Source: Burkholderiales bacterium (GTDB lineage: Bacteria; Pseudomonadota; Gammaproteobacteria; Burkholderiales; Burkholderiaceae_C). From it: DNA of 64,000 nucleotides. The translations under genes and the position numbers were made by a program. Shown here piece by piece: positions 39,755 to 49,225 of the stretch. Below the pieces are notes generated by a model that did not search any database, was not told the origin of the DNA, and was given only the letters and a program-made list of their open reading frames with translations. Where the stretch lies: positions 1-64,000 of the forward strand of contig JAGWLR010000003.1 in the NCBI GenBank assembly GCA_028864885.1, in the 5' to 3' direction. Numbering within the stretch: position 1 is the stretch's first letter; every line of letters begins with the position of its first letter.

Positions 39755-40530
39755 GCCAGCCTTTGCTGTCCGTGTCCGGGGTATCCAAGCGCTTTGGCGG
39801 GGTACAGGCCTTGACCGATGTCGGCCTGTCGATCCCATCGGGACAGGTGCACGGACTGATCGGTCCCAACGGCGCCGGCAAGACCACCTTCTTCAATGTC
39901 ATCACCGGTTTGGTCCCGGCAGACCAAGGTCGATTTGAATTGGCTGGGCAGCCCTACAAGCCCACGGCGGTGCACAAGGTAGCGCAGGCTGGCATTGCTC
40001 GTACCTTCCAGAACATCCGTCTGTTTGCAGAGATGTCGGCGGTCGACAATGTGCGCGTGGGGCGCCATGTGCGTACGCATGTGAGCTGGTGGCAAGCTGT
40101 CTTGCGCACGCCTGCGTTCAAACGAGAAGAAGCACAGATTCTGGATGAGGCGATGGCCTTGCTTGATTTCGTGGGCTTGGCCAGTAAGGCCAAGCAGACA
40201 GCGCGCACCCTCAGCTATGGCGATCAGCGGCGACTCGAAATCGCGCGGGCGCTGGCCACCGAGCCCAAGTTGCTGGCGCTCGACGAACCGGCGGCCGGCA
40301 TGAACGCCACCGAGAAGGTTCAACTTCGCGCCTTGATCGAGCGCATCCGTGAACAGGGGCGGGCGGTTTTGTTGATTGAACACGATGTCAAGCTGGTGAT
40401 GGGGCTATGCGATCACGTGACGGTGCTGGATCAGGGCAAGTTGATCGCGTCGGGCTTGCCTGCGCAGGTCCAGCAAGATCCCGCTGTGATTGCGGCCTAC
40501 CTGGGGACGGCGCCAAGCGCCCAGGTTTGA
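39751..40530 (+). CDS. livG: Branched-chain amino acid ABC transporter ATPase
   Basis: GLIGPNGAGKTTFFNVITGL, ARTFQNIRLF, LSYGDQRRLEIARAL. Confidence 0.95.
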   Translation: MSQPLLSVSGVSKRFGGVQALTDVGLSIPSGQVHGLIGPNGAGKTTFFNVITGLVPADQGRFELAGQPYKPTAVHKVAQAGIARTFQNIRLFAEMSAVDNVRVGRHVRTHVSWWQAVLRTPAFKREEAQILDEAMALLDFVGLASKAKQTARTLSYGDQRRLEIARALATEPKLLALDEPAAGMNATEKVQLRALIERIREQGRAVLLIEHDVKLVMGLCDHVTVLDQGKLIASGLPAQVQQDPAVIAAYLGTAPSAQV

Positions 40531-40550
40531 GTCCCGAATCGAGGAATGTG

Positions 40551-41264
40551 ATGGCAGAGACTTTGTTGTCGGTTCAGGGCTTGAACGTCGCCTATGGTGG
40601 CATTCAGGCGGTGAAAAATCTGAACCTGGAGTTGTTTCCCGGCGAGTTGGTCAGCTTGATCGGTGCCAACGGCGCAGGTAAAACCACCACGCTCAAGGCC
40701 ATTTGTGGCTTGCTCAAGCCGCAGGCTGGCGAGGTGGTTTACCAGGGGCGCCGTGTTCAAGGCTGTGGCCCTTGGGAGCTGGTGGCGCAAGGCCTGGTCA
40801 TGGTGCCGGAAGGACGGGGCATTTTCGCGCGCATGTCGATCGAAGAAAACCTGCGCATGGGCGCCTACTTGCGGCGTGACCAGCAGATTGAATCCGATAT
40901 CGACTCAGTCTATGCGCGCTTTCCGCGCTTGAAAGAGCGCCACAAACAATTGGCCGGAACCTTGTCGGGTGGTGAGCAGCAGATGCTGGCCATGGGCCGA
41001 GCATTGCTGGCCAGGCCGAAGTTGCTTCTGCTCGATGAGCCGTCCATGGGCTTGGCGCCGATCATGGTCGATCAGATTTTTCAGGTAGTCGAGGAAGTGT
41101 CTCGACAAGGCGTGACGGTGTTGCTGGTGGAGCAGAACGCACACCGCGCACTCGAGTTGGCGCATCGTGCGTACGTGCTCGATTCTGGCGAGATGGTGCT
41201 GTCCGGGGCTGCGGCCGATCTGTTGCGCGACCCGCAGGTGCAGGCCGCCTATCTGGGGGCGTAA
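40551..41264 (+). CDS. livF: Branched-chain amino acid ABC transporter ATPase
   Basis: LIGANGAGKTTTLKAICGL, LSGGEQQMLAMGRALLARPKLLLLDEPSMGLAP. Confidence 0.95.
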   Translation: MAETLLSVQGLNVAYGGIQAVKNLNLELFPGELVSLIGANGAGKTTTLKAICGLLKPQAGEVVYQGRRVQGCGPWELVAQGLVMVPEGRGIFARMSIEENLRMGAYLRRDQQIESDIDSVYARFPRLKERHKQLAGTLSGGEQQMLAMGRALLARPKLLLLDEPSMGLAPIMVDQIFQVVEEVSRQGVTVLLVEQNAHRALELAHRAYVLDSGEMVLSGAAADLLRDPQVQAAYLGA

Positions 41265-41277
41265 CCCCCTCACGCCA

Positions 41278-41694
41278 TCACAAGGCCGCCGTGATTTTGT
41301 CGGCCAGCGCCTTCAGGTGTGCCGGGTCCGCCATCACCGTGGCATGCGGCCTGCGCAGATCAGCAATTGAGCCTGGGATCACATGGATATGAAAGTGCGG
41401 CACCGTCTGCCCCGCGCCCGGGCCATTGAGCTGCATCAGCACCACGCCGTCGGCGCCCAGACCCTTCTTTTGCGCGTTACCAATCTTGCGCACGGTGCTC
41501 ATGCAGGCCGTTGCCGCCGCATCAGACAGTTCGAACAAGGTGGTGGCAGCCTCTTTGGGGATCACCAGGGCGTGCCCATCGGTTTGGGGCATGATGTCCA
41601 TGAATGCCAGGGTGTGTTCGTCTTCGTACAGCTTGATGCAAGGGATCTCGCCTCGCAGGATCTTGGCAAAGATGTTGTTCGTGTCGTAGGGCAT
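41278..41694 (-). CDS. HIT family protein
   Basis: FMDIMPQTDGHALVIPKEA ... GQTVPHFHIHVIP. Confidence 0.93.
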   Translation of the reverse strand: MPYDTNNIFAKILRGEIPCIKLYEDEHTLAFMDIMPQTDGHALVIPKEAATTLFELSDAAATACMSTVRKIGNAQKKGLGADGVVLMQLNGPGAGQTVPHFHIHVIPGSIADLRRPHATVMADPAHLKALADKITAAL

Positions 41695-41705
41695 GAGGGC
41701 TCCTG

Positions 41706-42737
41706 TCAGTGTTTGTCGGCTTCGCTGGTGAACGCGTCGGCGTAGAAGTATTCTGCAGGCAGGCCAGCCTGTGCCACGAAATCATGTTGCGCTGATTGAA
41801 CCATGATGGGCGCACCACATGCGTAGACCTCAAACCCTGACAGGTCTGGCAGGTCTTGCAACACAGCCTGATGAACGAAGCCGGTGCGACCAGTCCATTG
41901 GTCTTGCACGGTGGCATCTGACAGAACGGGGACGTAGGTGAGCCAAGGAAGTTCCGCGGCTTGCTGCAAGGCCCATTCGTGCAGATACAGATCTGGCTTG
42001 CTACGGCAGCCCCAATACAAGCGGGTGGGGCGCTCGATGCCCTGGTGCCGCATGTGATCCAGAATCGACTTGATCGGCGCAAAGCCGGTGCCGGAAGCCA
42101 GCAGCACGATCGGGCGATCCGAATCCTCGCGCAGGAAGAAGGTGCCGAACGGACCTTCCATGCGCAGGATTTCTTTTTCCTTCATGCCGGTGAACACATG
42201 GTCCGTGAATTTGCCGCCGGGCATGTGCCGCAGGTGCAACTCCAGGCCCGTGCCTTCGGCCAATGTGTGCGGGGCATTGGCCATCGAGTAGCTGCGGCGG
42301 CTGCCATCCTTGAGGATGAACTCAATGAACTGGCCGGCACGGAAGCCAAAGCTGTTGTTGGCTGGCAGTTGCAGTTTGATGATCATCACGTCGGGGGCGG
42401 CGCGCTCCAGCGTGGTCACCCGCGTGGGCATCTTCTGAACCGGAAAATCACCCAGCCCCACCACTTGCTTGCACTCGATCACCAGATCGGTTTGCGGCGT
42501 GGCGCAGCAGGTGAGCATATAACCGGCGGCTTCCTCTTCAGCGGACAAGGCTTTGGTCTGGTGTGCACCGTGAATCACGCGCCCTTCGACGAGTTTGCAT
42601 TTGCACGATCCGCAAGCACCATCCTTGCAGCCATAGGGCAGACCCACGCCGGCGTGGATGGCCGCGCCGAGCACGGTTTCATCCCGCTGCATGGTGAATT
42701 CGCGACCACTGGGTTGAATGTGGACGGAAAAGCTCAT
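41706..42737 (-). CDS. 2Fe-2S ferredoxin-NAD(P)H reductase (CDP-6-deoxy-delta-3,4-glucoseen reductase-like)
   Basis: YGCKDGACGSCKCKL plant-type 2Fe-2S, RRSYSMANAPH, LLASGTGFAPIKSIL. Confidence 0.9.
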   Translation of the reverse strand: MSFSVHIQPSGREFTMQRDETVLGAAIHAGVGLPYGCKDGACGSCKCKLVEGRVIHGAHQTKALSAEEEAAGYMLTCCATPQTDLVIECKQVVGLGDFPVQKMPTRVTTLERAAPDVMIIKLQLPANNSFGFRAGQFIEFILKDGSRRSYSMANAPHTLAEGTGLELHLRHMPGGKFTDHVFTGMKEKEILRMEGPFGTFFLREDSDRPIVLLASGTGFAPIKSILDHMRHQGIERPTRLYWGCRSKPDLYLHEWALQQAAELPWLTYVPVLSDATVQDQWTGRTGFVHQAVLQDLPDLSGFEVYACGAPIMVQSAQHDFVAQAGLPAEYFYADAFTSEADKH

Positions 42738-42801
42738 GAAGACGTCCTCTGAACAGGGAAAATAGGCAAACCCCGATTTTCGCTCAAGACCCGCGTTTGC
42801 C

Positions 42802-43713
42802 ATGTACAACCCGCAACCCTCCCGTTTGTCCCAGTTCAAACGTCCACGCATTTTGATTGTTGGCTGCGGGGATGTCGGTTTACGGGTGGTGCGGCAGATG
42901 CGGCCACGCTGTCGGCTGATGGCCCTGACCTCGCAGCCTGAGCGGGTTGCAAGCCTGCGGGCGCAAGGCGTGCTGCCATTGGTGGGCAACTTGGATGACG
43001 CGGCCTCGCTCAGCCGTCTGGCCGGGCTGGCGCCCTACGTGGTTCACCTTGCACCGCCCCCCAGCACAGGCGGGACCGATCTACGCACGGCCCATTTGCT
43101 GCAAGCCCTGGCGCGCCGCGGTGGCGTGCGATCGCTGGTGTACGGCAGCACCACGGGTGTGTATGGCGATGCCCAGGGCGCTCGATTTGACGAAACACGC
43201 CCTCTGAATCCGACTACGCCTCGTGCCCGGCGACGGGTTGACGCCGAAAGCCGTGTTCGGTGGTTCGGGCGTCAGCACTTGGGCACGCGCACTGCCATCT
43301 TGCGCATCCCCGGCATCTATGCCGCGGATCGTGAAGGAGGGCACCCACGTGACCGGGTTGCCAAGGGCACACCGGTGCTGGTGCCGCAAGACGATGTCTA
43401 CACCAATCACATCCACGCCGATGATCTGGCTCGCATCGTGGTCGCGGCTCTGTGGCGTGGCAAGCCTGGACGGGTCTTGCATGCCAGTGATACCACCGAG
43501 ATGCGGATGGGCGATTACTTTGACTGGGTGGCTGACCACCATGGTCTGCCCAGGCCACCGCGCATCACGTTGGCCGAGGCTCGACAGAGCATGACGGTGA
43601 TGCAGCTGTCTTTCTGGTCTGAATCCCGGCGTTTGATCAACACCCGACTCAAGACCGACCTGCGACTGGATCTGCGTTACCCAACTGTGCAGGACGGACT
43701 GCGTCAGGCCTGA
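42802..43713 (+). CDS. NAD(P)-binding SDR-type epimerase/oxidoreductase (YeeZ-like)
   Basis: RILIVGCGDVGLRVVRQ, VYGSTTGVYGD, RIPGIYAADREGG. Confidence 0.88.
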   Translation: MYNPQPSRLSQFKRPRILIVGCGDVGLRVVRQMRPRCRLMALTSQPERVASLRAQGVLPLVGNLDDAASLSRLAGLAPYVVHLAPPPSTGGTDLRTAHLLQALARRGGVRSLVYGSTTGVYGDAQGARFDETRPLNPTTPRARRRVDAESRVRWFGRQHLGTRTAILRIPGIYAADREGGHPRDRVAKGTPVLVPQDDVYTNHIHADDLARIVVAALWRGKPGRVLHASDTTEMRMGDYFDWVADHHGLPRPPRITLAEARQSMTVMQLSFWSESRRLINTRLKTDLRLDLRYPTVQDGLRQA

Positions 43714-44348
43714 GGGGCCGGTGTTTTGGGCTTGAACTTGCAGTAAGCCGCCACACTGCATTCCCAGCACCGAGGCTTGCGGGCCTGGCAGATGTAGCGA
43801 CCATGCAGAATCAGCCAGTGGTGCGCATGCACCTTGTAGGGCTCAGGCACACGCTTGAGCAGCTTCAATTCGACCTCCAGCGGGGTCTTGCCGGGCGCCA
43901 GGCCCGTGCGATTGCCGACCCGGAAGATGTGGGTGTCAACGGCCATCGTGGGCTCTCCGAAAGCCACGTTCAGCACCACATTGGCGGTCTTGCGGCCGAC
44001 ACCGGGCAGGGACTCCAGCTCCTCGCGCGTGCGCGGCACCTCCCCACCGAATTGATCGATCAGGATGCGGCAGGTTTCCAGCAGGTGTTTGGCTTTGCTT
44101 TTGTACAGGCCGATCGTCTTGATGTACTCGCACAGGCCGTCCATGCCCAGATCGAGTATCTGCTGAGGTGTGTGGGCCACCGGAAACAGCTTGCGGGTGG
44201 CCTTGTTGACCCCCACATCGGTCGCCTGTGCAGACAGCAGCACGGCCGTGAGCAGCTCGAACGGTGTGCTGTACTCCAGCTCCGTTTCGGGGTGCGGGTT
44301 GGCTGCCTGCAGGGTGGCGAAGAAGGCGGAGATGTCAGCTGTTTTCAT
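43704..44348 (-). CDS. nth: Endonuclease III
   Basis: LLSAQATDVGVNKAT, LPGVGRKTANVVLNVAFG, CQARKPRCWECSVAAYC 4Fe-4S ligands. Confidence 0.96.
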   Translation of the reverse strand: MKTADISAFFATLQAANPHPETELEYSTPFELLTAVLLSAQATDVGVNKATRKLFPVAHTPQQILDLGMDGLCEYIKTIGLYKSKAKHLLETCRILIDQFGGEVPRTREELESLPGVGRKTANVVLNVAFGEPTMAVDTHIFRVGNRTGLAPGKTPLEVELKLLKRVPEPYKVHAHHWLILHGRYICQARKPRCWECSVAAYCKFKPKTPAPQA

Positions 44349-44366
44349 GGCCCGCCAGTCTAGCGG

Positions 44367-44897
44367 TCAGATCAGCACGATGCCATCCGGCAACTCGTTG
44401 GCGTTGCGTTGCCCTTTGAGTACGGGATAGTGTCGTTGCAGCAGCGCGCCGATTTGTTCGATCGCATGCTGTAGGCCTTGTTCCATCTGATGGCGACCCA
44501 GATGATCTGACAGGCTCGCCACCAGTTGCTCCCAGTGATCGGACCCATCCAGCTTGTGCATCAGCCCCCGGTCGGCCAGCACCTCGATACGGCGGTCAGA
44601 CAGCAGCAGGTAGATCAGCACGCCGTTGTTGTGCTCGGTGTCCCACACACGCAGTTGGGAGAACAACTCGACCGCACGCTGCCGAGCGGTGACGCCACAC
44701 CAGAGTTGGTACGGGGTCAAGCTCGCTTCGACACATACCCGCAACTCGCCCAGATGGCGTGCCTCGCTGGATCGAACGCAGGTCTCCAGCCGCTGGCACG
44801 CGGCCTCGGGCAGTAGGCGACGTGCATCGCCTACATCGGTCGCCAGGTGTCGCAGCCACCGTGCCAGGCCCGAGCGAGAGTCAGATTGATGCTGCAT
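44367..44897 (-). CDS. TPM domain protein (TLP18.3/Psb32/MOLO-1 type)
   Basis: FSQLRVWDTEHNNGVLIYLLLSDRRIEVLADRGL. Confidence 0.85.
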   Translation of the reverse strand: MQHQSDSRSGLARWLRHLATDVGDARRLLPEAACQRLETCVRSSEARHLGELRVCVEASLTPYQLWCGVTARQRAVELFSQLRVWDTEHNNGVLIYLLLSDRRIEVLADRGLMHKLDGSDHWEQLVASLSDHLGRHQMEQGLQHAIEQIGALLQRHYPVLKGQRNANELPDGIVLI

Positions 44898-44906
44898 GGT
44901 CCAAGC

Positions 44907-45800
44907 TCACCATCTGCCGGAGGCGCCGCCTCCTCCAAAGTCGCCACCACCGCCCGACGACCACCCGCCGCCGGAGCCTCCGCCCCAGCCACCGCCGCCG
45001 CCCCAGCCTCCACCCATGGGAGGGCCGCCCCAGCCGCCACGGCCGCCGTTGCCAAAGGCCAGCGACAGGATGAGTGTGATGACCCAGCCCACGATGCCCA
45101 ACAGGATGCTACCGGTGATCAACCACACCAAGCCACTGCCGATGAAGGCCGTGACCGCCGAACCGCCTTTGCGCCCGAAGATCGAGCTCAAAAGGCCGCT
45201 GACAATGGGGATACCGATGAGGCCGAACACCAGCAGTTGGTCCCAGTTCACACCGCGTGAGCGGCTGCGGCTTTGACGCGGTTCAGGCAAAGGCAAGGCT
45301 TCGCCTTTGATGCGGCTTTCGATCTGATCGATCGCTGAACTCAGGCCGCCAGCAAAGTCACCGGCTTTGAATGCCGGCACCATCACCCGTTGAATGATCT
45401 GGCTGGCCGCCAGATCGGGAATGGCGCCCTCCAAGGCCTTCGCCACTTCGATGCGCACCGTGTGATCCTGCTTGGCGACCACCACAATGAGGCCGTCACC
45501 TACGTCCTTGCGCCCAATCTTCCAACTGTCACCCACCCGTTGGGCATAAGCGGCGATGTCTTCCGGCTGGGTGCTAGGGATGATCAGGATCACCACTTGT
45601 GAACCCAGGCTTTGTTCAAGCTGGGTCAGCCGGCCCTCCAGGGCCTGAGCCTGCGCGGCAGATAGGGTCGAGGTTTGATCGATCACATGCGCCGACAAGG
45701 CGGGCACAGGCAACACGTCCTGAGCCCGAACCTCGGCAGGGATGATCCAGGTCAGCAGGCTGACCCAGGCCAGCCACCACAGCCGAACGGCGCGGTTCAT
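44907..45800 (-). CDS. TPM domain membrane protein (YgcG family), Gly-rich C-terminus
   Basis: VVILIIPSTQPEDIAAYAQRVGDSWKIGRKDVGDGLIVVVAKQD; GGGWGGGGGW...GGGGASGRW tail. Confidence 0.92.
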   Translation of the reverse strand: MNRAVRLWWLAWVSLLTWIIPAEVRAQDVLPVPALSAHVIDQTSTLSAAQAQALEGRLTQLEQSLGSQVVILIIPSTQPEDIAAYAQRVGDSWKIGRKDVGDGLIVVVAKQDHTVRIEVAKALEGAIPDLAASQIIQRVMVPAFKAGDFAGGLSSAIDQIESRIKGEALPLPEPRQSRSRSRGVNWDQLLVFGLIGIPIVSGLLSSIFGRKGGSAVTAFIGSGLVWLITGSILLGIVGWVITLILSLAFGNGGRGGWGGPPMGGGWGGGGGWGGGSGGGWSSGGGGDFGGGGASGRW

Positions 45801-45803
45801 CGC

Positions 45804-46421
45804 TTACTTCTTGTTGAAGTCCACCACGGGCGGGGCCGAGATCTGGGCTTCGTTCTGCACCGTGAAGTTCGGCTTGGGTTGATAGCTGAACATCATGGCC
45901 GTCAGGTTGGTGGGGAAGCTGCGGGCCAGCACGTTGTAGTCCTGCACCGACTTGATGTAGCGGTTGCGGGCCACGGTGATGCGGTTTTCTGTGCCTTCCA
46001 GTTGCACCCGCAGATCCTGAAAGCCCTGATTGGCCTTGAGGCTGGGGTAGTTTTCGCTGACCATCAGCAGGCGCGACAGAGCGCCGCTCAGTTCACCCTG
46101 TGCCTGCTGAAACTTGTTGAAGGCTTCCGGGTTGTTGATCAGCTCAGGCGTGGCCTGGATGCTGGTGGCTTTGGCGCGTGCCTCGACCACTTTGGTCAAA
46201 GTTTCTTGCTCAAAGTTGGCCTCGCCCTTGACGGTGGCCACGATGTTGGGCACGAGATCGGCGCGGCGCTGGTATTGGTTCAAGACCTCTGACCACGAGG
46301 CTTTGGTTTGCTCATCCAGTCGCTGGAAGTCGTTGTAGCCGCAGCCCGTTAATGAGGCGGCTGTCACGCCGATCACGACAGCAGCCGACAAACGGGAGCG
46401 GAGGTTTGACACAACGGTCAT
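45804..46421 (-). CDS. lemA: LemA family protein
   Basis: LTGCGYNDFQRLDEQTKASWSEVLNQYQRRADLVPNIVATVKG. Confidence 0.95.
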   Translation of the reverse strand: MTVVSNLRSRLSAAVVIGVTAASLTGCGYNDFQRLDEQTKASWSEVLNQYQRRADLVPNIVATVKGEANFEQETLTKVVEARAKATSIQATPELINNPEAFNKFQQAQGELSGALSRLLMVSENYPSLKANQGFQDLRVQLEGTENRITVARNRYIKSVQDYNVLARSFPTNLTAMMFSYQPKPNFTVQNEAQISAPPVVDFNKK

Positions 46422-46522
46422 CGTCGTCCTTTCAATGGTCATCGCGCGTCACGCGCAATCGACAGCATAAATCAGGTCGAAGACGACGATTTCAAGCCCC
46501 GCAAGAAAGTATTGATGGGGGG

Positions 46523-46741
46523 TCAGGCCGCCATGGCAGGCCATGTGTGGCATGCCAGGACTTCGTGGCCCCGTGAGCGAGGGTAGCGGTCGCGCACAAT
46601 TTGGACCGCGCCGACGGGGGTGTCAGCCAATACTTTCAGAACGCGTTTGACAGCCCGCTGTGAAGGGTCGATCACGACCATGGCAGACACTTCAAAAAGA
46701 CGCAGGGCAGGTTCAATGGCTAAGTTCATCAAGGCACGCAT
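46523..46741 (-). CDS. Hypothetical protein
   Basis: 72 aa ORF MRALMNLAIEPALRLFEVSAMVVIDPSQRAVKRVL; no family recognised. Confidence 0.35.
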   Translation of the reverse strand: MRALMNLAIEPALRLFEVSAMVVIDPSQRAVKRVLKVLADTPVGAVQIVRDRYPRSRGHEVLACHTWPAMAA

Positions 46742-46919
46742 GGCGGTACTCCGTATCGTGGTGGGGCACCCGAGGGCGCCGTCCACACCATGAGCATGCA
46801 TTTTGCGGGCCAGCCATGACAGGGGAATGACCCCCGTCTGAGGGAATACGCGGGGAAGATTTGCAGCCAAATGACAACTTTGATTCACTTTGGCGTCGTT
46901 TATCGGACAGCCGGCGGGC

Positions 46920-47585
46920 TCAGGTGCTTTGCCGCCGCGCTCGGGCCTTCGCGAGAGCTGCCTCAATGGTGGCGCGCTTCTTGTCTAGCTGAGCGGGCTC
47001 TGTCAGCCTGGACGACTCTTCCAAATGCGCGAGCTTGTGTTCGGCCTTGGCCAGCAGTCTGGCATCGTTGTCAACCTTGGCTTGTACGATGCGAATGGCT
47101 CGGAAAGCGTGGCGTTCGCGGGCCTCATCGGCTTGCGCGGCACTCCAGGCGGCCCACCCGGTGGGGACGGCCGGTTGACCCTTATGTGCGGGCACCAGGG
47201 TGATGCAGTCGACGGGGCACGCAGGAATGCACAGCTCGCAACCGGTGCACTGATCTTCGATCACCGTGTGCATGTGCTTGGGCGCGCCCACAATGCAGTC
47301 GACCGGGCAGGCCTTGATGCACAAGGTGCAGCCAATGCACCAGTTTTCGTCGATGACGGCCAGGAATCGGGGGCCTTCAGAGCCGAACTCTGGGTTCAAG
47401 GGCTCAGCGGGTAAGCCGGTCAGCTGAGCCAAACGGGCAATGCCTTCTTCGCCTCCCGGCGGGCACTGGTTGATGCCAGCGCGGCCCTGAGCAATGGCTT
47501 GGGCGTAGCTGGCGCAGTCAGGGTAGCCGCAGCGGGTGCACTGCGTCTGGGGCAAGAGAAGGTTGATCTGGTCGGCATCCAACAT
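46920..47585 (-). CDS. rsxB: RnfB/RsxB-type electron transport ferredoxin (stand-alone)
   Basis: [23 protein letters not shown], two [16 protein letters not shown]-type 4Fe-4S motifs. Confidence 0.92.
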   Translation of the reverse strand: MLDADQINLLLPQTQCTRCGYPDCASYAQAIAQGRAGINQCPPGGEEGIARLAQLTGLPAEPLNPEFGSEGPRFLAVIDENWCIGCTLCIKACPVDCIVGAPKHMHTVIEDQCTGCELCIPACPVDCITLVPAHKGQPAVPTGWAAWSAAQADEARERHAFRAIRIVQAKVDNDARLLAKAEHKLAHLEESSRLTEPAQLDKKRATIEAALAKARARRQST

Positions 47586-47637
47586 AGGCGCCGCAGTCTA
47601 CAACCTTCTCCCCCTGAGGGTTGCCGCTAGGCGGCAG

Positions 47638-48960
47638 TTACTTGGCCTTTGACGAGGTTTTGGCGGGGGCTGTTTTGCCTGCCGCCCGGGCCGAAACTCG
47701 GGCCAGCTCGTTGTGGGCGTAGATGAAGGCCTTGATTTCGGGGTAGGCCATCTCGCGCCAGCGGCGGCCCGAGAAGATGCCGTAGTGGCCCGCGCCCTTG
47801 ACGATGTAGTGTTGATGGCGTCCCTTCGGGATGCCGGTGCACAGATCGTGGGCAGCTTCGGTCTGGCCGGCGCCGGAGATGTCGTCCAGCTCGCCTTCCA
47901 CTGTCAGCAAGGCCGTGGTCTTGATGTCTTGCGGACGAACGAGTTCCAGCTCGCCATCCGGGTTGCGTACCTGCCAGGTGCCGTTGACCAGGGCGAAGTC
48001 CTGGAACACGGTCTTGATGGTGTCGAGGTAATACTCGGCAGGCAAATCCAGCACGGCGTTGTATTCGTCGTAGAACTGACGGTGGGCTTCGGCACTGTCC
48101 CCATCACCACGCACCAGATCCAGGAAATAGTCGTAGTGCGAGGTGGCATGACGATCCGGGTTCATGGCCACAAAGCCCGTGTGCTGCAAGAAGCCTGGGT
48201 ACACACGGCGGTTGACGCCCGGGTAGTTGGGCGGCACGCGGTAGATCACATTGGCCTCAAACCATTCGTAGGCCTTGTTCATGGCCAGGTTGTTCACGGC
48301 CGTGGGTGACTTGCGGGCGTCAATCGGGCCGCCCATCATGGTCATGGTCAGCGGGGTCTTTTCGCCACGGCTGGCCATCAGCGACACGGCGGCCAGCACG
48401 GGCACAGTGGGTTGGCACACCGAGATCACGTGCACGTTCGAGCCCACGATGCGGATGAACTCCTGCACGTAGTTGACGTAGTCATCCAGATGGAACGCGC
48501 CTTCTTCCGTGGGCACCAGGCGGGCGTCAATCCACTCGGTGATGTAGACCTTGTGATCGTGCAGCAGGGTGCGAACGGTGTCGCGCAGCAGGGTGGCATG
48601 GTGGCCGGACAAGGGGGCGACCACCAGCACCGAGGGCTGCTCACGCATCTGAGCCAGCACTTCGGCGTCGTCAGTGAAGCGCTTGAAGCGAATCAGGCGA
48701 CAAAAAGGCTTGGTGTCGGCCACCTGCTCTTGAATGACCACTTCGGCATCGCCGACCTTGACTTCGCGAATGTCGAAGGCGGGCTTTTCATATTCCTTGG
48801 TCAGGCGGTGCATCAGGTCGAAACCGGCGGCGACGCGGTGCGCCTGAGGCATTTGGGCCATGGGCGACAGGGGGTGGCTGTACAGCTTCGAGGCTGCACT
48901 GGCAAATTCGGAGAAAGGGCTCAGCCAGGCGCGATTGGTTTCGTAGATCTGATAAAGCAT
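47638..48960 (-). CDS. phaZ: Intracellular polyhydroxyalkanoate depolymerase
   Basis: MLYQIYETNRAWLSPFSEFASAASKLYSHP ... CQPTVPVLAAVSLMAS; PhaZ-like. Confidence 0.93.
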   Translation of the reverse strand: MLYQIYETNRAWLSPFSEFASAASKLYSHPLSPMAQMPQAHRVAAGFDLMHRLTKEYEKPAFDIREVKVGDAEVVIQEQVADTKPFCRLIRFKRFTDDAEVLAQMREQPSVLVVAPLSGHHATLLRDTVRTLLHDHKVYITEWIDARLVPTEEGAFHLDDYVNYVQEFIRIVGSNVHVISVCQPTVPVLAAVSLMASRGEKTPLTMTMMGGPIDARKSPTAVNNLAMNKAYEWFEANVIYRVPPNYPGVNRRVYPGFLQHTGFVAMNPDRHATSHYDYFLDLVRGDGDSAEAHRQFYDEYNAVLDLPAEYYLDTIKTVFQDFALVNGTWQVRNPDGELELVRPQDIKTTALLTVEGELDDISGAGQTEAAHDLCTGIPKGRHQHYIVKGAGHYGIFSGRRWREMAYPEIKAFIYAHNELARVSARAAGKTAPAKTSSKAK

Positions 48961-49156
48961 GATGTGACCTTTTGGGTTCGAGAGTCTGGCGCGAACTGTC
49001 AAAGCTCTGGTGAGGGCTTTGTGCAGTGCAGCATAAATGACTTTCGTCATCTTTGCACCCGCAAGCGAAAGCCCAAGTCGCTAACAGCGCTACTTTGAGC
49101 GTGCAATTTTTGGTATTCGGCAAAACGCGATGCGTTAAGTCTGTGCCGAGACATGA

Positions 49157-49180
49157 AAAAAGGGCCCGAGGGCCCTTTTC
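49157..49180 (-). terminator. Intrinsic terminator of the aromatic/aspartate aminotransferase gene
   Basis: aaaaagggccc-ga-gggcccttttc; near-symmetric, could act on either strand. Confidence 0.75.
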
Positions 49181-49225
49181 TTGATGCGAGTCAGCTTTGT
49201 CGCAGGAATGCGACTGTCGAGGCAC

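Noticed and set aside
38555-39838. 427 aa minus-strand ORF across livM
   Set aside because: Shadow ORF over livM; composition (His/Gln/Arg) not protein-like.
47622-47640. TTGCCGC-tag-GCGGCAG hairpin at the phaZ stop codon
   Set aside because: No U-tract; could be a processing signal but unsupported.
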